Shown piece after piece: positions 22,882 through 22,950 of a DNA stretch of 22,950 nt. Both the position numbers and the translations under genes were made by a program. The stretch covers positions 1 to 22,950 of the forward strand of contig NZ_JAYEEQ010000029.1 in the NCBI RefSeq assembly GCF_034651555.1, read 5' to 3'. Under the pieces are notes generated by a model. That model saw nothing but the letters and a program-made list of their open reading frames with translations, ran no database searches and was not told where the DNA came from. The stretch's first letter is position 1; each line of letters begins with the position of its first letter. Source of the DNA: Aurantibrevibacter litoralis (GTDB taxonomy: Bacteria; Bacteroidota; Bacteroidia; Flavobacteriales; Flavobacteriaceae).

Positions 22882-22950
22882 CCTGCAAGCTGAAAAAAAT
22901 CCGAACTAAGCAAGAAACTAAACGGAATTGAAGAATCGGAATGAAAATAT

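Overview
The window looks like chromosomal DNA from a marine-type member of the Flavobacteriaceae (Bacteroidota). The evidence is a DUF3078 protein, a DUF6503 protein, an OprO/P-type porin, tandem DUF1080 lipoproteins, a carboxypeptidase-regulatory-like exported protein, and promoters of the Bacteroidota type (TTG, about 19-21 nt, TAnnTTTG). No rRNA, tRNA, CRISPR array, transposase or integrase gene was seen.

Layout: (1) 1-1110 is an A/T-rich accessory flank with a two-gene toxin-antitoxin operon (DUF6364-type antitoxin, PIN toxin) between two imperfect palindromes. (2) 1154-13330 is mostly core: tadA (-); dxs and a DUF3078 gene (+); dgt (-); a small exported beta-sandwich protein, a phosphate-selective-type porin, a Pit phosphate transporter with a PhoU-like tail and a DUF6503 protein (+); then nadD, gmk and yicC (-). 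(3) 13853-19199 is a carbohydrate cluster: two DUF1080 lipoproteins and a TIM-barrel isomerase (-), divergent from a GMC oxidoreductase and an ASCH protein (+). This fits oxidation of a glycoside to its 3-keto form followed by cleavage. (4) 19200-22950 is a second A/T-rich accessory flank: a DUF2975/XRE/esterase operon in which the esterase is broken by an in-frame stop, then a membrane protein, then a long imperfect palindrome.

The most unusual signal is in the two flanks. Every accessory gene lies on the + strand and is followed by an imperfect palindrome whose outer ends are TAAC...GTTA (or degenerate forms). Three of these sites share the right-hand pattern (C/T)ATAGC, 3-6 nt, (A/C)CGTTA(G/C)C. 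A 12-bp direct repeat also brackets the DUF2975/XRE/esterase module. The layout resembles integron gene cassettes with attC-like recombination sites, without an integrase in view. This is inference from sequence structure only.

Other points worth a look: clustered ATCAATAAAT half-sites over the DUF2975/XRE promoter; an inverted repeat directly before the antitoxin start; two mutually exclusive hairpins at 1011-1109; an apparent compartment mismatch in the sugar cluster (cytoplasmic-looking oxidoreductase and isomerase, exported DUF1080 lipoproteins); and a strong Shine-Dalgarno sequence before dxs, which is uncommon in this phylum.
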